The notes under the pieces were generated by a model. That model ran no database searches and was not told where the DNA came from. It was given only the letters and a program-made list of their open reading frames with translations. Of a DNA stretch of 25,653 nucleotides, positions 6,934-13,282 are shown piece after piece. Made by a program: the position numbers and the translations under genes. The stretch covers positions 1 through 25,653 of the forward strand of contig JARLHY010000045.1 of assembly GCA_031292015.1 (NCBI GenBank), written 5' to 3'. The first letter of the stretch is position 1, and each line of letters opens with the position of its first letter. The DNA comes from Negativicutes bacterium (GTDB taxonomy: Bacteria; Bacillota_C; Negativicutes; Sporomusales_B; JARLHX01).

Positions 6934-7635
6934 GTGAATTTTGACGGTAAAGACCAATACCTTGAAGAGCGCATGGCCAGGTTCGACCAATGGAAACAGG
7001 AAGGGAAGATTCCGGCGTCCTCCAAAGTAATTCCGCTGCAGGAATCTCTCTTTGGGCTGCAGTGGGTATTACCCACCCAGCAGGTGGTGGAGTTACTGCG
7101 CAACCTTCGAACGCTGGCTCTCACCGACTGCACCTGCCGTACCCGGTACAACCGCTGTGACAATCCCCGGGACATCTGTATTCTCACCAACGATATGGCC
7201 GACCGGTGGGTTGCCGAAGGCCGGGCCCGGCACATCGGCATCGAGGAAGCGAAGGACCGGCTGAAAGCTGCCCATGAACATGGTCTGGTCCATCTTAGCT
7301 TTTATAACCCGGACCAGTATATCTACGCCCTGTGCAGTTGCTGCGCATGCTGCTGCCACGACCTGCAGATCCTGAAAAAATATCAGAGGCCCGATTTCGT
7401 TGTTCACGCCGACTATGTGGCCGAGGTCGATAAAAATGTTTGCAGCGGCTGCGGCGCCTGCGTCAAACGATGTGTCTTCGGCGCGCAGGAACGCCGCGGC
7501 GGGACGGTAGTCTTCCAGCAGGACCAATGCTACGGCTGCGGGGTCTGTGTAACCACCTGTCCGGCCGGGGCGATCAGGATGAGACTGCGGGCGCAGCCGG
7601 CCCAGACTGGACCGGCCGCGGTTATCGGAAGATAA
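6934..7635 (+). CDS. Cysteine-rich 2x[4Fe-4S] ferredoxin-domain protein
   Basis: A 233-residue protein starting at GTG 6934 after GGGAGGA. The C-terminal third holds two classic 4Fe-4S motifs: CSGCGACVKRC (C170-C180) and CYGCGVCVTTCPAGA (C199-C209). The N-terminal 160 residues are less usual: a C-x-C-x6-C-x6-C motif (C66, C68, C75, C82; TDCTCRTRYNRC) and a dense CSCCACCCHD cluster (C134-H142). These could bind a further cluster or metal, or act as a redox site. No signal peptide or membrane helix is seen, so it is cytoplasmic. The expected role is electron transfer to or from an unknown partner, under the TrmB-type regulator upstream. It converges on the minus-strand gene ending at 7642 with only 6 bases between stops and no clear terminator. 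Confidence 0.88.
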   Translation: MNFDGKDQYLEERMARFDQWKQEGKIPASSKVIPLQESLFGLQWVLPTQQVVELLRNLRTLALTDCTCRTRYNRCDNPRDICILTNDMADRWVAEGRARHIGIEEAKDRLKAAHEHGLVHLSFYNPDQYIYALCSCCACCCHDLQILKKYQRPDFVVHADYVAEVDKNVCSGCGACVKRCVFGAQERRGGTVVFQQDQCYGCGVCVTTCPAGAIRMRLRAQPAQTGPAAVIGR

Positions 7636-7641
7636 GGCCTG

Positions 7642-8091
7642 TCATTTTGCCCTGGCGATTCCTATCACCTGATGCCCGGTTAGTACCTGCTCGACAAAAC
7701 CGGCCTGACAGTCTTCGCACTGGATGATCAGAACGACTTCACCTGCGTCCGCCGCACTCTTGCGACGGTTTTTTTTTGCCGGCAGAGCGTCAAGAGCCAG
7801 GGCGGCCGCGCCGCCGGCCAGAAGACCGAACAGGCCCCACGGCAGCGGTCCGCCCGGCAGAACCGAGCCGAAAACCGTGAAAACAACCGAGGAAAAAGCC
7901 CCGGCCAGCAGGGCGCCATCAAGCTGGCTTATTCCGTCGGCCCGACCAACGGTATCCAGAATGTTCGCCTGCTGTTCTTTGGCTTCAAGGGGGGCGGCAA
8001 AAATTTTCCTTTTGGCGATACCGCCGGCTTCGAGGCCGGAAATGGCCAGTTCCAACAAAACCGAGTGGGTAAAAGTGGCGATGATAAACAC
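7642..8091 (-). CDS. Hypothetical membrane protein (149 aa)
   Basis: The N-terminus (MFIIATFTHSVLLELAISGLEA) resembles the ferredoxin-like beta-alpha fold of small stress-type proteins. It is followed by a Gly/Ala/Leu-rich membrane region (about 60-102), a basic loop (PAKKNRRK), and a final beta-like segment with a CEDC motif (IIQCEDCQAGF). The chosen GTG start at 8091 has AGGAG 11 bases upstream, which is rather far; no better start is visible. It lies 6 bases behind the larger membrane gene at 8098-8880 and is probably cotranscribed with it. I recognise no named family with confidence. Confidence 0.7.
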   Translation of the reverse strand: MFIIATFTHSVLLELAISGLEAGGIAKRKIFAAPLEAKEQQANILDTVGRADGISQLDGALLAGAFSSVVFTVFGSVLPGGPLPWGLFGLLAGGAAALALDALPAKKNRRKSAADAGEVVLIIQCEDCQAGFVEQVLTGHQVIGIARAK

Positions 8092-8097
8092 AAGGAT

Positions 8098-8880
8098 TCA
8101 GTCTCCTTCGACGACAAGGGCGGCAAGGCCGGAAGAATCGAAATACTCCCGCCGCAGGTAGGCGGCCTGCTCCCTGGCAAACAGCTTGTTGTGTTCCACG
8201 GTGTTGACATACGAGTCGTAGATGGCGAACCAGTGTATTGACGGCATGAAAAGCAGCCACTGCCAGTCGGCCACCGCCACCGCCTGGGCGAAGTCCCCCA
8301 GGAGGGTGTAGGTCAGGACCTCCATCAGGCGGGAAAAATAAGCGGTCGCCACCCACCATAACAGCAGAAAGAACCCGCACGGCAGGCGTTGAACGTACAG
8401 GTGGCCCAGACCCGGCATCAGCGCCGACCAGGCCGCAGCCACCCAGGGGATTCGCTTGTCGAGATAATTGATGGTGAACCCATTCATCCGCACCGGCGTC
8501 ATCACTTCGTCGGACCGGTCCGCCAGAAGGGCCAGCTTGTTCAGGTCAACCGCCGTGCGGTAGCTGTCCCACAGGGCGAAGACGTACACAGCGTTATACA
8601 GCAGCAGCCAGCGCGGGTTGGCCACCGCCGCAGCCTCCTGGAACCGGCCGGTGAAGGTGTAGAGAATAACCAGATTCAGATGGGACTGGGTGTTGACAAG
8701 GATTTCCCAAAGAATCAGGATGTAACCCTTGATATATTGCCCCAGGGCGATTTGGCCGAAGCCGGGAAAGATGGTCGACCACAGGGCGATAGTCACCGGG
8801 TTGCGCAGATGAATCAGATTGGTGGTGATCGGCGACATATATGCTTTAGGCCGTCGGGCACTGGCGTCAGGCGCATTCAT
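8098..8880 (-). CDS. Membrane protein with two tandem TM2-like repeats
   Basis: A 260-residue protein starting at ATG 8880 after GGAGG; a longer frame to 8958 lacks a ribosome site. Residues 34-116 and 151-233 are copies of one unit, aligned without gaps at an offset of 117: W34/W151, PG at 39/156, G42/G159, W58/W175, DSY at 105/222 and NKL at 114/231. Each unit starts with a TM2-like turn (FPGFGQIALGQ or MPGLGHLYVQR) followed by hydrophobic helices, giving about 6-8 membrane segments. The function is unknown. It is the first gene of a minus-strand pair with 7642-8091. Confidence 0.8.
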   Translation of the reverse strand: MNAPDASARRPKAYMSPITTNLIHLRNPVTIALWSTIFPGFGQIALGQYIKGYILILWEILVNTQSHLNLVILYTFTGRFQEAAAVANPRWLLLYNAVYVFALWDSYRTAVDLNKLALLADRSDEVMTPVRMNGFTINYLDKRIPWVAAAWSALMPGLGHLYVQRLPCGFFLLLWWVATAYFSRLMEVLTYTLLGDFAQAVAVADWQWLLFMPSIHWFAIYDSYVNTVEHNKLFAREQAAYLRREYFDSSGLAALVVEGD

Positions 8881-8937
8881 CGATCCTCCGTCCGGACAGC
8901 TTCGGTGCTGTCCTGCAATGTGATTTACATAATGAAT

Positions 8938-8965
8938 GGCCCCGCTGCGAAAATGCAACGGGGCC
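8938..8965 (-). terminator. Hairpin after the minus-strand gene at 8973
   Basis: GGCCCCG (8938-8944) pairs with CGGGGCC (8959-8965), extended inward by TGC/GCA across one mismatch. It lies directly beyond the stop of the 111-residue gene in the minus direction, followed by CATTCATT rather than a clean T run. It is likely a terminator of moderate strength. Confidence 0.55.
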
Positions 8966-8972
8966 TGTTATA

Positions 8973-9308
8973 TCAGCGAGCTTGGCGCGGCGGTTCAAAC
9001 GAATTCGCCTTATGGTTCTTGGACGAAAAAGAGACATCAAAGCCGGTCCGGTCGTCTGCAGGCTGTTTGGCCGCTTCCTTCACCTGGGCTATCAGCTCTT
9101 TGGCATAGGCTATTGCGGCCGGGCGGTTCTGGAAGATCATTCCCACTGCCGGTTCTTTGGCAGTCCAAACGATAAAGTCCTCGTTCCGCAAGGAAAGGAA
9201 TACCGCGTTGTCGTGAAAGTCGGCCATGGTGATGGTATGATCGAAAAGATCGTCTTTGTCGGCAAAGCCGAGATTGATGGCCGTGATATCGCTGAATTCC
9301 TCGAACAT
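8973..9308 (-). CDS. Hypothetical protein (111 aa)
   Basis: The ATG at 9308 is preceded by an AGGGGGAT ribosome site. The product is soluble: an acidic N-terminus (MFEEFSDITAINLGFADKDD), a beta-rich middle (ADFHDNAVFLSLRNEDFIVWTA) and a helix (PAAIAYAKELIAQVKEAAKQ) before a disordered, basic tail. No family is recognised. It is divergent from cwlD and has its own downstream hairpin, so it is probably monocistronic. Confidence 0.7.
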   Translation of the reverse strand: MFEEFSDITAINLGFADKDDLFDHTITMADFHDNAVFLSLRNEDFIVWTAKEPAVGMIFQNRPAAIAYAKELIAQVKEAAKQPADDRTGFDVSFSSKNHKANSFEPPRQAR

Positions 9309-9428
9309 TACTTTTATCCCCCTGTCAGCGTCTGACTATAATGATAGATTACCCATATGCGGGTTTGATTAAACTACAAATCATACCGCCGTCATCTGCG
9401 ACATATGAGTAGTACGGGGTGATGGCTT

Positions 9429-10145
9429 ATTAAAGTTTACTTTCTCGCCAAAAGACGTTTCCTGCTGATTGCTGTGCCTGGCTGGCTGTTATTGTGCTGC
9501 TGTGCTTTCCTCCTGTGGGGCTCGGGATCGCTTCTGGCCGGGAGGATTGTTGTAGTGGACGCCGGCCACGGCGGAATCGACTCCGGGGCCAACCGGACCG
9601 GTGTTGTCGAGAAAGAGATCAATCTCGCGGTTGCCCTCAAGGTCGGCGACAGCCTGAAAAAATACGGTGCCAAGGTCCTGTTGACACGGGATACCGACGT
9701 AGAGCTCAGCGGTCTTTGCGACAACGAAACCGTGCGGGGCCGGTACCGTCGTGATCTTAACGCCCGGCTGGAAATGGTGGAAGAGTCGGATGCCGATTTA
9801 TTTGTCAGTATTCACGCCAACGCCAGCACAAATCCCCGGCGGCGAGGCGTGGAGTGCTATTACGCCGCCCGGTCGGAATCCGGCAGGAGACTGGCGCTGG
9901 CCATTCAGGAAGAGCTCCGCTTAGTTGCACCGGTAAGCCAGGCCGCCAAGGCTGCCGACTACTTCGTGCTTCGTCGCAACAAGGTTACCGCGGCGTTGGT
10001 GGAGGTGGGATTTATAACCAACAGCGAAGAACTGGCGTTGTTGCAAACTCCTGAGTATCAGCGCATGCTGGCAGAGGCTGTCGCCGCCGGTATCGACCGC
10101 TATTGCCGGGAATCGACTCCAGGATTGTCACGGCTCGCGCGGTGA
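9429..10145 (+). CDS. cwlD: N-acetylmuramoyl-L-alanine amidase CwlD (sporulation)
   Basis: Amidase_3 family zinc hydrolase that removes peptide side chains so muramic delta-lactam can form in the spore cortex. Visible features are an N-terminal hydrophobic anchor, the zinc motifs DAGHGGIDSG, EKEIN and FVSIHANA, and the catalytic glutamate in ALVEVGFITN. The start is odd. The first standard start, GTG 9474, has no ribosome site and falls inside the hydrophobic anchor. The frame is open upstream to an ATT at 9429 placed 5 bases after GGGGTGAT, giving 238 residues with a positively charged N-terminus (IKVYFLAKRRFLL), close to the 237 of B. subtilis CwlD as I recall it. ATT initiation or a sequence error is therefore likely. 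The family call is firm; the start is uncertain. Confidence 0.9.
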   Translation: MKVYFLAKRRFLLIAVPGWLLLCCCAFLLWGSGSLLAGRIVVVDAGHGGIDSGANRTGVVEKEINLAVALKVGDSLKKYGAKVLLTRDTDVELSGLCDNETVRGRYRRDLNARLEMVEESDADLFVSIHANASTNPRRRGVECYYAARSESGRRLALAIQEELRLVAPVSQAAKAADYFVLRRNKVTAALVEVGFITNSEELALLQTPEYQRMLAEAVAAGIDRYCRESTPGLSRLAR

Positions 10146-10398
10146 AGTCTTCCCGCCGTGGGCTCCGGACAATTTCCGCCCGGTCGGTCCATCACTTGTG
10201 GAGCATTCTTTTTTTCCTTGGAATAAGGCATACATATTGCGGAAACGGATGAGCAAAATATAAGCAAGGCTAGCGAAAATCCTTCGACTAAAAGGACCTG
10301 AAGGTGCGGGCAAACCGGTCCCGCCCCGCCTCTTTCCGCCAGGATGTGTGGATGCGAACCTCAAAAAGGCTCCCAAAAATTTAGATCGGGGTGATGAG

Positions 10399-10920
10399 AT
10401 GAAACCGACGGGTATAGTCAGAAGGGTCGATGACCTGGGACGCGTCGTCATGCCGAAAGAACTCAGGCGAACTCTCCGTATCCGCGACGGGGACCCTCTG
10501 GAAGTCTATGTTTCCAACGACAGCGTGATGCTCAGAAAATATGCCCCTGCCGGGGCCGGCATCGGCGACTTTGCTCAGGATTATGCCAAGACCCTGTCGG
10601 AAGTGACAGGCCATATTGCTTTGGTCGCGGATCAGGAATCGTTTGTCGCCGTTGCCGGAATTTCGCAGCGCGAATACATGGATAAACCTGTTCCTGACAG
10701 CTGGCTCAAAGAAAGCAAAAAGGCACCGTCCGGAATTTTCAAAGACACTGACAGTGAAACCGGCGTTTCCCGGAATGTGGCGTACTGCAGCATCATGGTC
10801 AACGACAGCCCCGGGGGCCTTGTCGCCATAGTGTCGAAAGAAGCCGCCGGTTCGGTTGGCGAACTGGAAGTAAAGCTTGCGGAAACGGCTGCCAGCTTCA
10901 TTGCCAAACAAATGAAATAG
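10399..10920 (+). CDS. spoVT: Stage V sporulation regulator SpoVT
   Basis: A 173-residue AbrB-type regulator. Residues 1-50 form the swapped-hairpin DNA-binding domain (MKPTGIVRRVDDLGRVVMPK, then ELRRTLRIRDGDPLEVY), nearly identical in pattern to B. subtilis SpoVT. Residues about 55-173 form the GAF-like C-terminal domain ending ETAASFIAKQM. SpoVT tunes late forespore (sigma-G) genes. The ATG at 10399 follows GGGGTGATG; an in-frame ATG at 10348 lacks a site and is not used. A separate promoter must lie in the 250 bases after cwlD; I could not assign a sigma-G site with confidence. No strong terminator follows, only a weak CCCG/CGGG pairing before eight or nine T at 10985-10993. Confidence 0.93.
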   Translation: MKPTGIVRRVDDLGRVVMPKELRRTLRIRDGDPLEVYVSNDSVMLRKYAPAGAGIGDFAQDYAKTLSEVTGHIALVADQESFVAVAGISQREYMDKPVPDSWLKESKKAPSGIFKDTDSETGVSRNVAYCSIMVNDSPGGLVAIVSKEAAGSVGELEVKLAETAASFIAKQMK

Positions 10921-11014
10921 TCTGAATTCAAAATATGGATGATCATACCCCCCCCCGACTCTGTCGCTCTGTTACCGGGCGGCATTTTTTTTTGCAGAAT
11001 ACATTTAATTCCGA

Positions 11015-11042
11015 TTGACGTTTTTTTCAGTTGTGATATAAT
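11015..11042 (+). promoter_or_regulatory. Sigma-A-type promoter with extended -10
   Basis: TTGACG (11015-11020), a 16-bp spacer, and TATAAT (11037-11042) preceded by TGA, which gives an extended -10. It lies 36 bases upstream of the 126-residue hypothetical gene and is the clearest housekeeping promoter in the window. Confidence 0.8.
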
Positions 11043-11078
11043 CGCATCAGTTTTATATTTCTAAAGGAGAATACGGGG

Positions 11079-11459
11079 ATGCTCAATTTGGATGCAATCA
11101 ACCAGACCCATCCGACGGTAATGATGATTCCTGACTTTGACTATCGAATTTTGCTGCAAAACTTCGAAGCGCCGACGCCAAACCGGACTTTTCGCATCCT
11201 GGAAGAATATCCATCCGCCGCTTTTGTTCATAAGGATACCAACAGAGTTATCGGCTATATGCGGTATGAACTTCGCGAGGGCAGGTTTCAGGTGCACTAC
11301 CTTTACCTGACCGAAAAGGGAAAAGACTACGGCAAAAAGATTGTCCGGTTTTTGGGCGCGTTGCCGGGCGTCCGGGAGACGAACGGATTTATTCTTTCCG
11401 GCGATTCGCTCCTGCTCGAGAAAACCGGCCTGGTTATTGACGAACGGGCCATTTCCTGA
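11079..11459 (+). CDS. Hypothetical protein (126 aa), possible degenerate acetyltransferase fold
   Basis: The ATG at 11079 lies 9 bases after AAAGGAGAA. The product is soluble. Its middle section (VIGYMRYELREGRFQVHYLY followed by LTEKGKDYGKKIVRFLGAL) has the strand-strand-helix rhythm of a GNAT acetyltransferase, with GKDYGKK where the acetyl-CoA loop would sit. The core R/Q-x-x-G-x-G/A motif is not clearly present, so this is only a suggestion. It has its own strong promoter and a terminator, so it is monocistronic and probably well expressed during growth. Confidence 0.75.
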   Translation: MLNLDAINQTHPTVMMIPDFDYRILLQNFEAPTPNRTFRILEEYPSAAFVHKDTNRVIGYMRYELREGRFQVHYLYLTEKGKDYGKKIVRFLGALPGVRETNGFILSGDSLLLEKTGLVIDERAIS

Positions 11460-11513
11460 AGGAAAACAGCAGCGAGATTTTGGCAAAACTGCAGTACACT
11501 GCGAAAAAAGTGC

Positions 11514-11547
11514 AAGAGCCTTACCGTCCAATACGGGAAGGCTCTTT
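11514..11547 (+). terminator. Rho-independent terminator
   Basis: AAGAGCCTT (11514-11522) pairs with AAGGCTCTT (11538-11546), and CCGT/ACGG continues the stem across a mismatch, with loop CCAAT. A short T run follows. It ends the 126-residue gene. Confidence 0.8.
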
Positions 11548-11687
11548 GTCGTGCCAGGCATTCGTGCCGCGAATAGCCGGAAATTTTTCGCCTGAACCGG
11601 AATTTTATAAATAATGTGGATTTAGTAGAGTAAAAATGGGATTTTTGTGCATAATCTTTATTGAAAAAACGTTAGGAGGAGTTTTGC

Positions 11688-12035
11688 TTGGAATTCAGTT
11701 TTAACTTGTTTCAGCCCCGAAAGTACAGAGCCCGGCCCCGGGTTACCGAGCCGATTGTCGAGGTAAAGCCCAGCGGCAGGGTATTTTTCAACAAGCAAGC
11801 CTGTGAACTCTTGGAGAACAAGCAATTTTGCCTGATGGGCTATGATTCGGCCCATAAAGCTGTCGGTATTCTGCCCACGGCCCAGTCGGACCGGAACGCC
11901 GTCGCCGTCAGATACACCGCCAAAGGCGCTTATTTAGGGGCCAAGAAGTTTTTGTCCCATTTTAACCTTCTGCCCCAATCGTCGATCCAGTCCCCGCCGC
12001 AAAAAAATGGAGAATTCATTGCCATCAAGTGGTAG
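11688..12035 (+). CDS. Hypothetical protein (115 aa)
   Basis: Starts at TTG 11688, 8 bases after a strong AGGAGGAG. The product is basic and soluble: a basic N-terminus (FQPRKYRARPRVTEP), a segment IVEVKPSGRVFFNKQACELL, a middle FCLMGYDSAHKAVGILPTA, and a last domain RYTAKGAYLGAKKFLSHFNL. The basic character would allow nucleic-acid binding, but no motif proves it. No family is recognised. Its stop is 6 bases from the stop of the convergent 44-residue gene. The first plus-strand terminator is at 12221, so its transcript would run antisense to that gene. Confidence 0.7.
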   Translation: MEFSFNLFQPRKYRARPRVTEPIVEVKPSGRVFFNKQACELLENKQFCLMGYDSAHKAVGILPTAQSDRNAVAVRYTAKGAYLGAKKFLSHFNLLPQSSIQSPPQKNGEFIAIKW

Positions 12036-12041
12036 AACAGC

Positions 12042-12176
12042 TTATTGTGACGGGTCCTCGACATAGCGGCCGGCCTTGCTGCGTACTTGCCCGGCCGATA
12101 GCCGCTTTTCCTTCGGATCTTTTTTGATTTCATGCTCGGTGCCAAACTTATCGACACCGCGTTTTTGTTTCGGCAT
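12042..12176 (-). CDS. Very small hydrophilic protein (44 aa)
   Basis: ATG at 12176 with a near-perfect ribosome site GGAGGTGA 6 bases upstream, ending at TAA 12042. The product is extremely hydrophilic and rich in K, R, E and D (MPKQKRGVDKFGTEHEIKKD, ending GRYVEDPSQ), probably unstructured. Small proteins of this style occur in spore formers, but I cannot assign it to a spore-protein family. It is convergent with the 115-residue gene. Confidence 0.65.
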   Translation of the reverse strand: MPKQKRGVDKFGTEHEIKKDPKEKRLSAGQVRSKAGRYVEDPSQ

Positions 12177-12220
12177 AATCGTCACCTCCGACAATAGTCT
12201 TTCCCGACTGACCGATACTT

Positions 12221-12243
12221 AGGCCGGACCGCCGGCCTTTTTT
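12221..12243 (+). terminator. Rho-independent terminator
   Basis: AGGCCGG (12221-12227) pairs with CCGGCCT (12232-12238), loop ACCG, with six T at 12238-12243. It terminates plus-strand transcription coming from 11688, or acts as an attenuator if a promoter lies just upstream. Confidence 0.75.
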
Positions 12244-12266
12244 GCTTGGGCAATATCTGCCGGGGG

Positions 12267-12278
12267 AAAAATATTTTT
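12267..12278. promoter_or_regulatory. Second copy of the AAAAATATTTTT palindrome
   Basis: Identical to the palindrome at 5711-5722 upstream of the TrmB-type gene. It lies about 35 bases upstream of the -35 box proposed for the GntR-type regulator, so an UP element is one explanation. Confidence 0.3.
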
Positions 12279-12314
12279 AAGTTCTGAATATTACGGCAGG
12301 AGATTTGACCGGGT

Positions 12315-12353
12315 TTGCCCAATATCAATCTACGAAATATATACAAAATGTAT
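12315..12353 (+). promoter_or_regulatory. Promoter of the GntR-type gene with overlapping operator-like palindrome
   Basis: TTGCCC (12315-12320), a 17-bp spacer and TATATA (12338-12343) form a reasonable sigma-A promoter. The perfect inverted repeat ATACA-AAA-TGTAT (12341-12353) overlaps the end of the -10. That is the expected place for an autorepressor site of a GntR/FadR regulator. Confidence 0.5.
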
Positions 12354-12394
12354 GCAATTTTCCGCAATTGTTTTCGAAACGAGGAGTTGGACCC

Positions 12395-13042
12395 ATGACA
12401 AGCCTGCCTAACCTAGTCGCGCCAGGCGGCCTGAGCCTCAGGGAAAAAGCCTATGAAGTCATGAAAAATCAAATCATCACAGGTAAACTCCCTCCAGGCA
12501 TTGCCCTGAATGAGCGAGAACTTGTGGCCGACATCGGTGTCAGCAGGACGCCGATCCGCGAGGCCTTGAACAGGCTGGAAAAAGAGCATCTGGTGGTCAT
12601 AACCCCGCAAAAGGGAGCTGCGGTCAGCCCCATAACTCCGAAAGTGATCAATGATATCTTTCAACTGCGGGAAGTCTTGGAGCCGTACGTAATCGGCGTG
12701 GTTACCCCGACTTTTCCTGAAGCGGAGCTCCGGCGTTTCCAGACAAGTTTTTCCGCTCCGCCGATTGAGGAGTGCGATCTGCTGGCTAAGATTGACAGGG
12801 AATTTCACTCCGCCATCGTCTATTCTTTCGGCAACGACTATCTCAATCATTTCATGGAGAACATGTACATCCACAATGAGCGGATCCGGTTTCTTTCCCT
12901 CCGGTTGCCCCAGCGTCTGGCCGAGTCGGTCGACGAACATCTGACAATCATCGAAGCAATGCTGACCCGTGATCCGCAGCAAGCCGCTGCGGCCATGCGC
13001 ACTCATTTGGCCAGCGCCCGCTATGCAGCGTTCCGGCTGTAA
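12395..13042 (+). CDS. GntR-family transcriptional regulator (FadR/FCD type)
   Basis: A 215-residue protein starting at ATG 12395 after GAGGAG; upstream in-frame ATGs lack sites. Residues about 15-75 are a GntR winged helix (LREKAYEVMKNQIITGKL, then ISRTPIREALNRLEKE-type recognition helix, here VSRTPIREALNRLEKE). Residues about 85-210 are an FCD domain with the usual metal-ligand positions in DREFHSAIV, DEHLTIIEAM and MRTHLAS. FCD regulators bind carboxylic-acid effectors. The gene lies directly upstream of the liv-type transporter and two dehydrogenases, so it probably regulates that locus in response to the transported substrate or a product of it. Confidence 0.9.
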   Translation: MTSLPNLVAPGGLSLREKAYEVMKNQIITGKLPPGIALNERELVADIGVSRTPIREALNRLEKEHLVVITPQKGAAVSPITPKVINDIFQLREVLEPYVIGVVTPTFPEAELRRFQTSFSAPPIEECDLLAKIDREFHSAIVYSFGNDYLNHFMENMYIHNERIRFLSLRLPQRLAESVDEHLTIIEAMLTRDPQQAAAAMRTHLASARYAAFRL

Positions 13043-13132
13043 AGCCGCCGGCAGCCAGGCAAATTTATTCTTCTTTCCTACAAAATTGCAGGAAATCTGA
13101 TCAGCGGCACCAAATTCAATCAATGATTTTTG

Positions 13133-13140
13133 TTTCGAAA
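13133..13140. promoter_or_regulatory. TTTCGAAA palindrome upstream of livK, also present before the GntR-type gene
   Basis: TTTCGAAA occurs here and at 12372-12379, in the leader of the GntR-type gene. The flanks are similar (TTGTTTTCGAAACGA versus TTTGTTTCGAAATGA). Two related copies in the two control regions of one locus suggest a shared operator. Confidence 0.4.
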
Positions 13141-13186
13141 TGAAGGGTAGGGGGGCGAGAGACAGCATTCAAATGAGCTGTTTTGA

Positions 13187-13239
13187 CATGGGCAAAAAGG
13201 CCTGCCGGTGAGCATTACTCAGGCAGCCGTTTGCCCATG
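13187..13239 (+). promoter_or_regulatory. Large stem-loop in the livK leader
   Basis: CATGGGCAAA (13187-13196) pairs with TTTGCCCATG (13230-13239). Inside, GG/CC, CTGCC (13202-13206) with GGCAG (13222-13226), and TGAG (13209-13212) with CTCA (13218-13221) continue the helix to a CATTA loop. About 21 pairs form in 53 bases. No T tract follows, so it is not a standard terminator. It ends 43 bases before the livK start. Confidence 0.65.
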
Positions 13240-13282
13240 GGGCCGAGTTTGGCGGATACATAAAAAAGGGGGAGTTTTCGGT

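Noticed and set aside
10300..10345. GEMM (c-di-GMP) riboswitch suggested by GGGCAAACCGG before spoVT
   Set aside because: Only the short CAAACC match is present; the second conserved half of the motif is missing, and the bases form a simple GCGGG/CCCGC pair.
10948..10993. Terminator after spoVT (nine C, then CGGG and a T run)
   Set aside because: The T run is good but the stem is only about four pairs with a loop of 18, so I do not call it.
12300..12310. TTGACC at 12305 as the -35 of the GntR-type gene
   Set aside because: No -10 at the right distance; TTGCCC at 12315 with TATATA 17 bp later fits better.
13208..13282. Upstream GTG start for livK
   Set aside because: It would place 25 residues, coded within the leader hairpin, ahead of a perfect lipoprotein signal peptide; ATG 13283 has the ribosome site.
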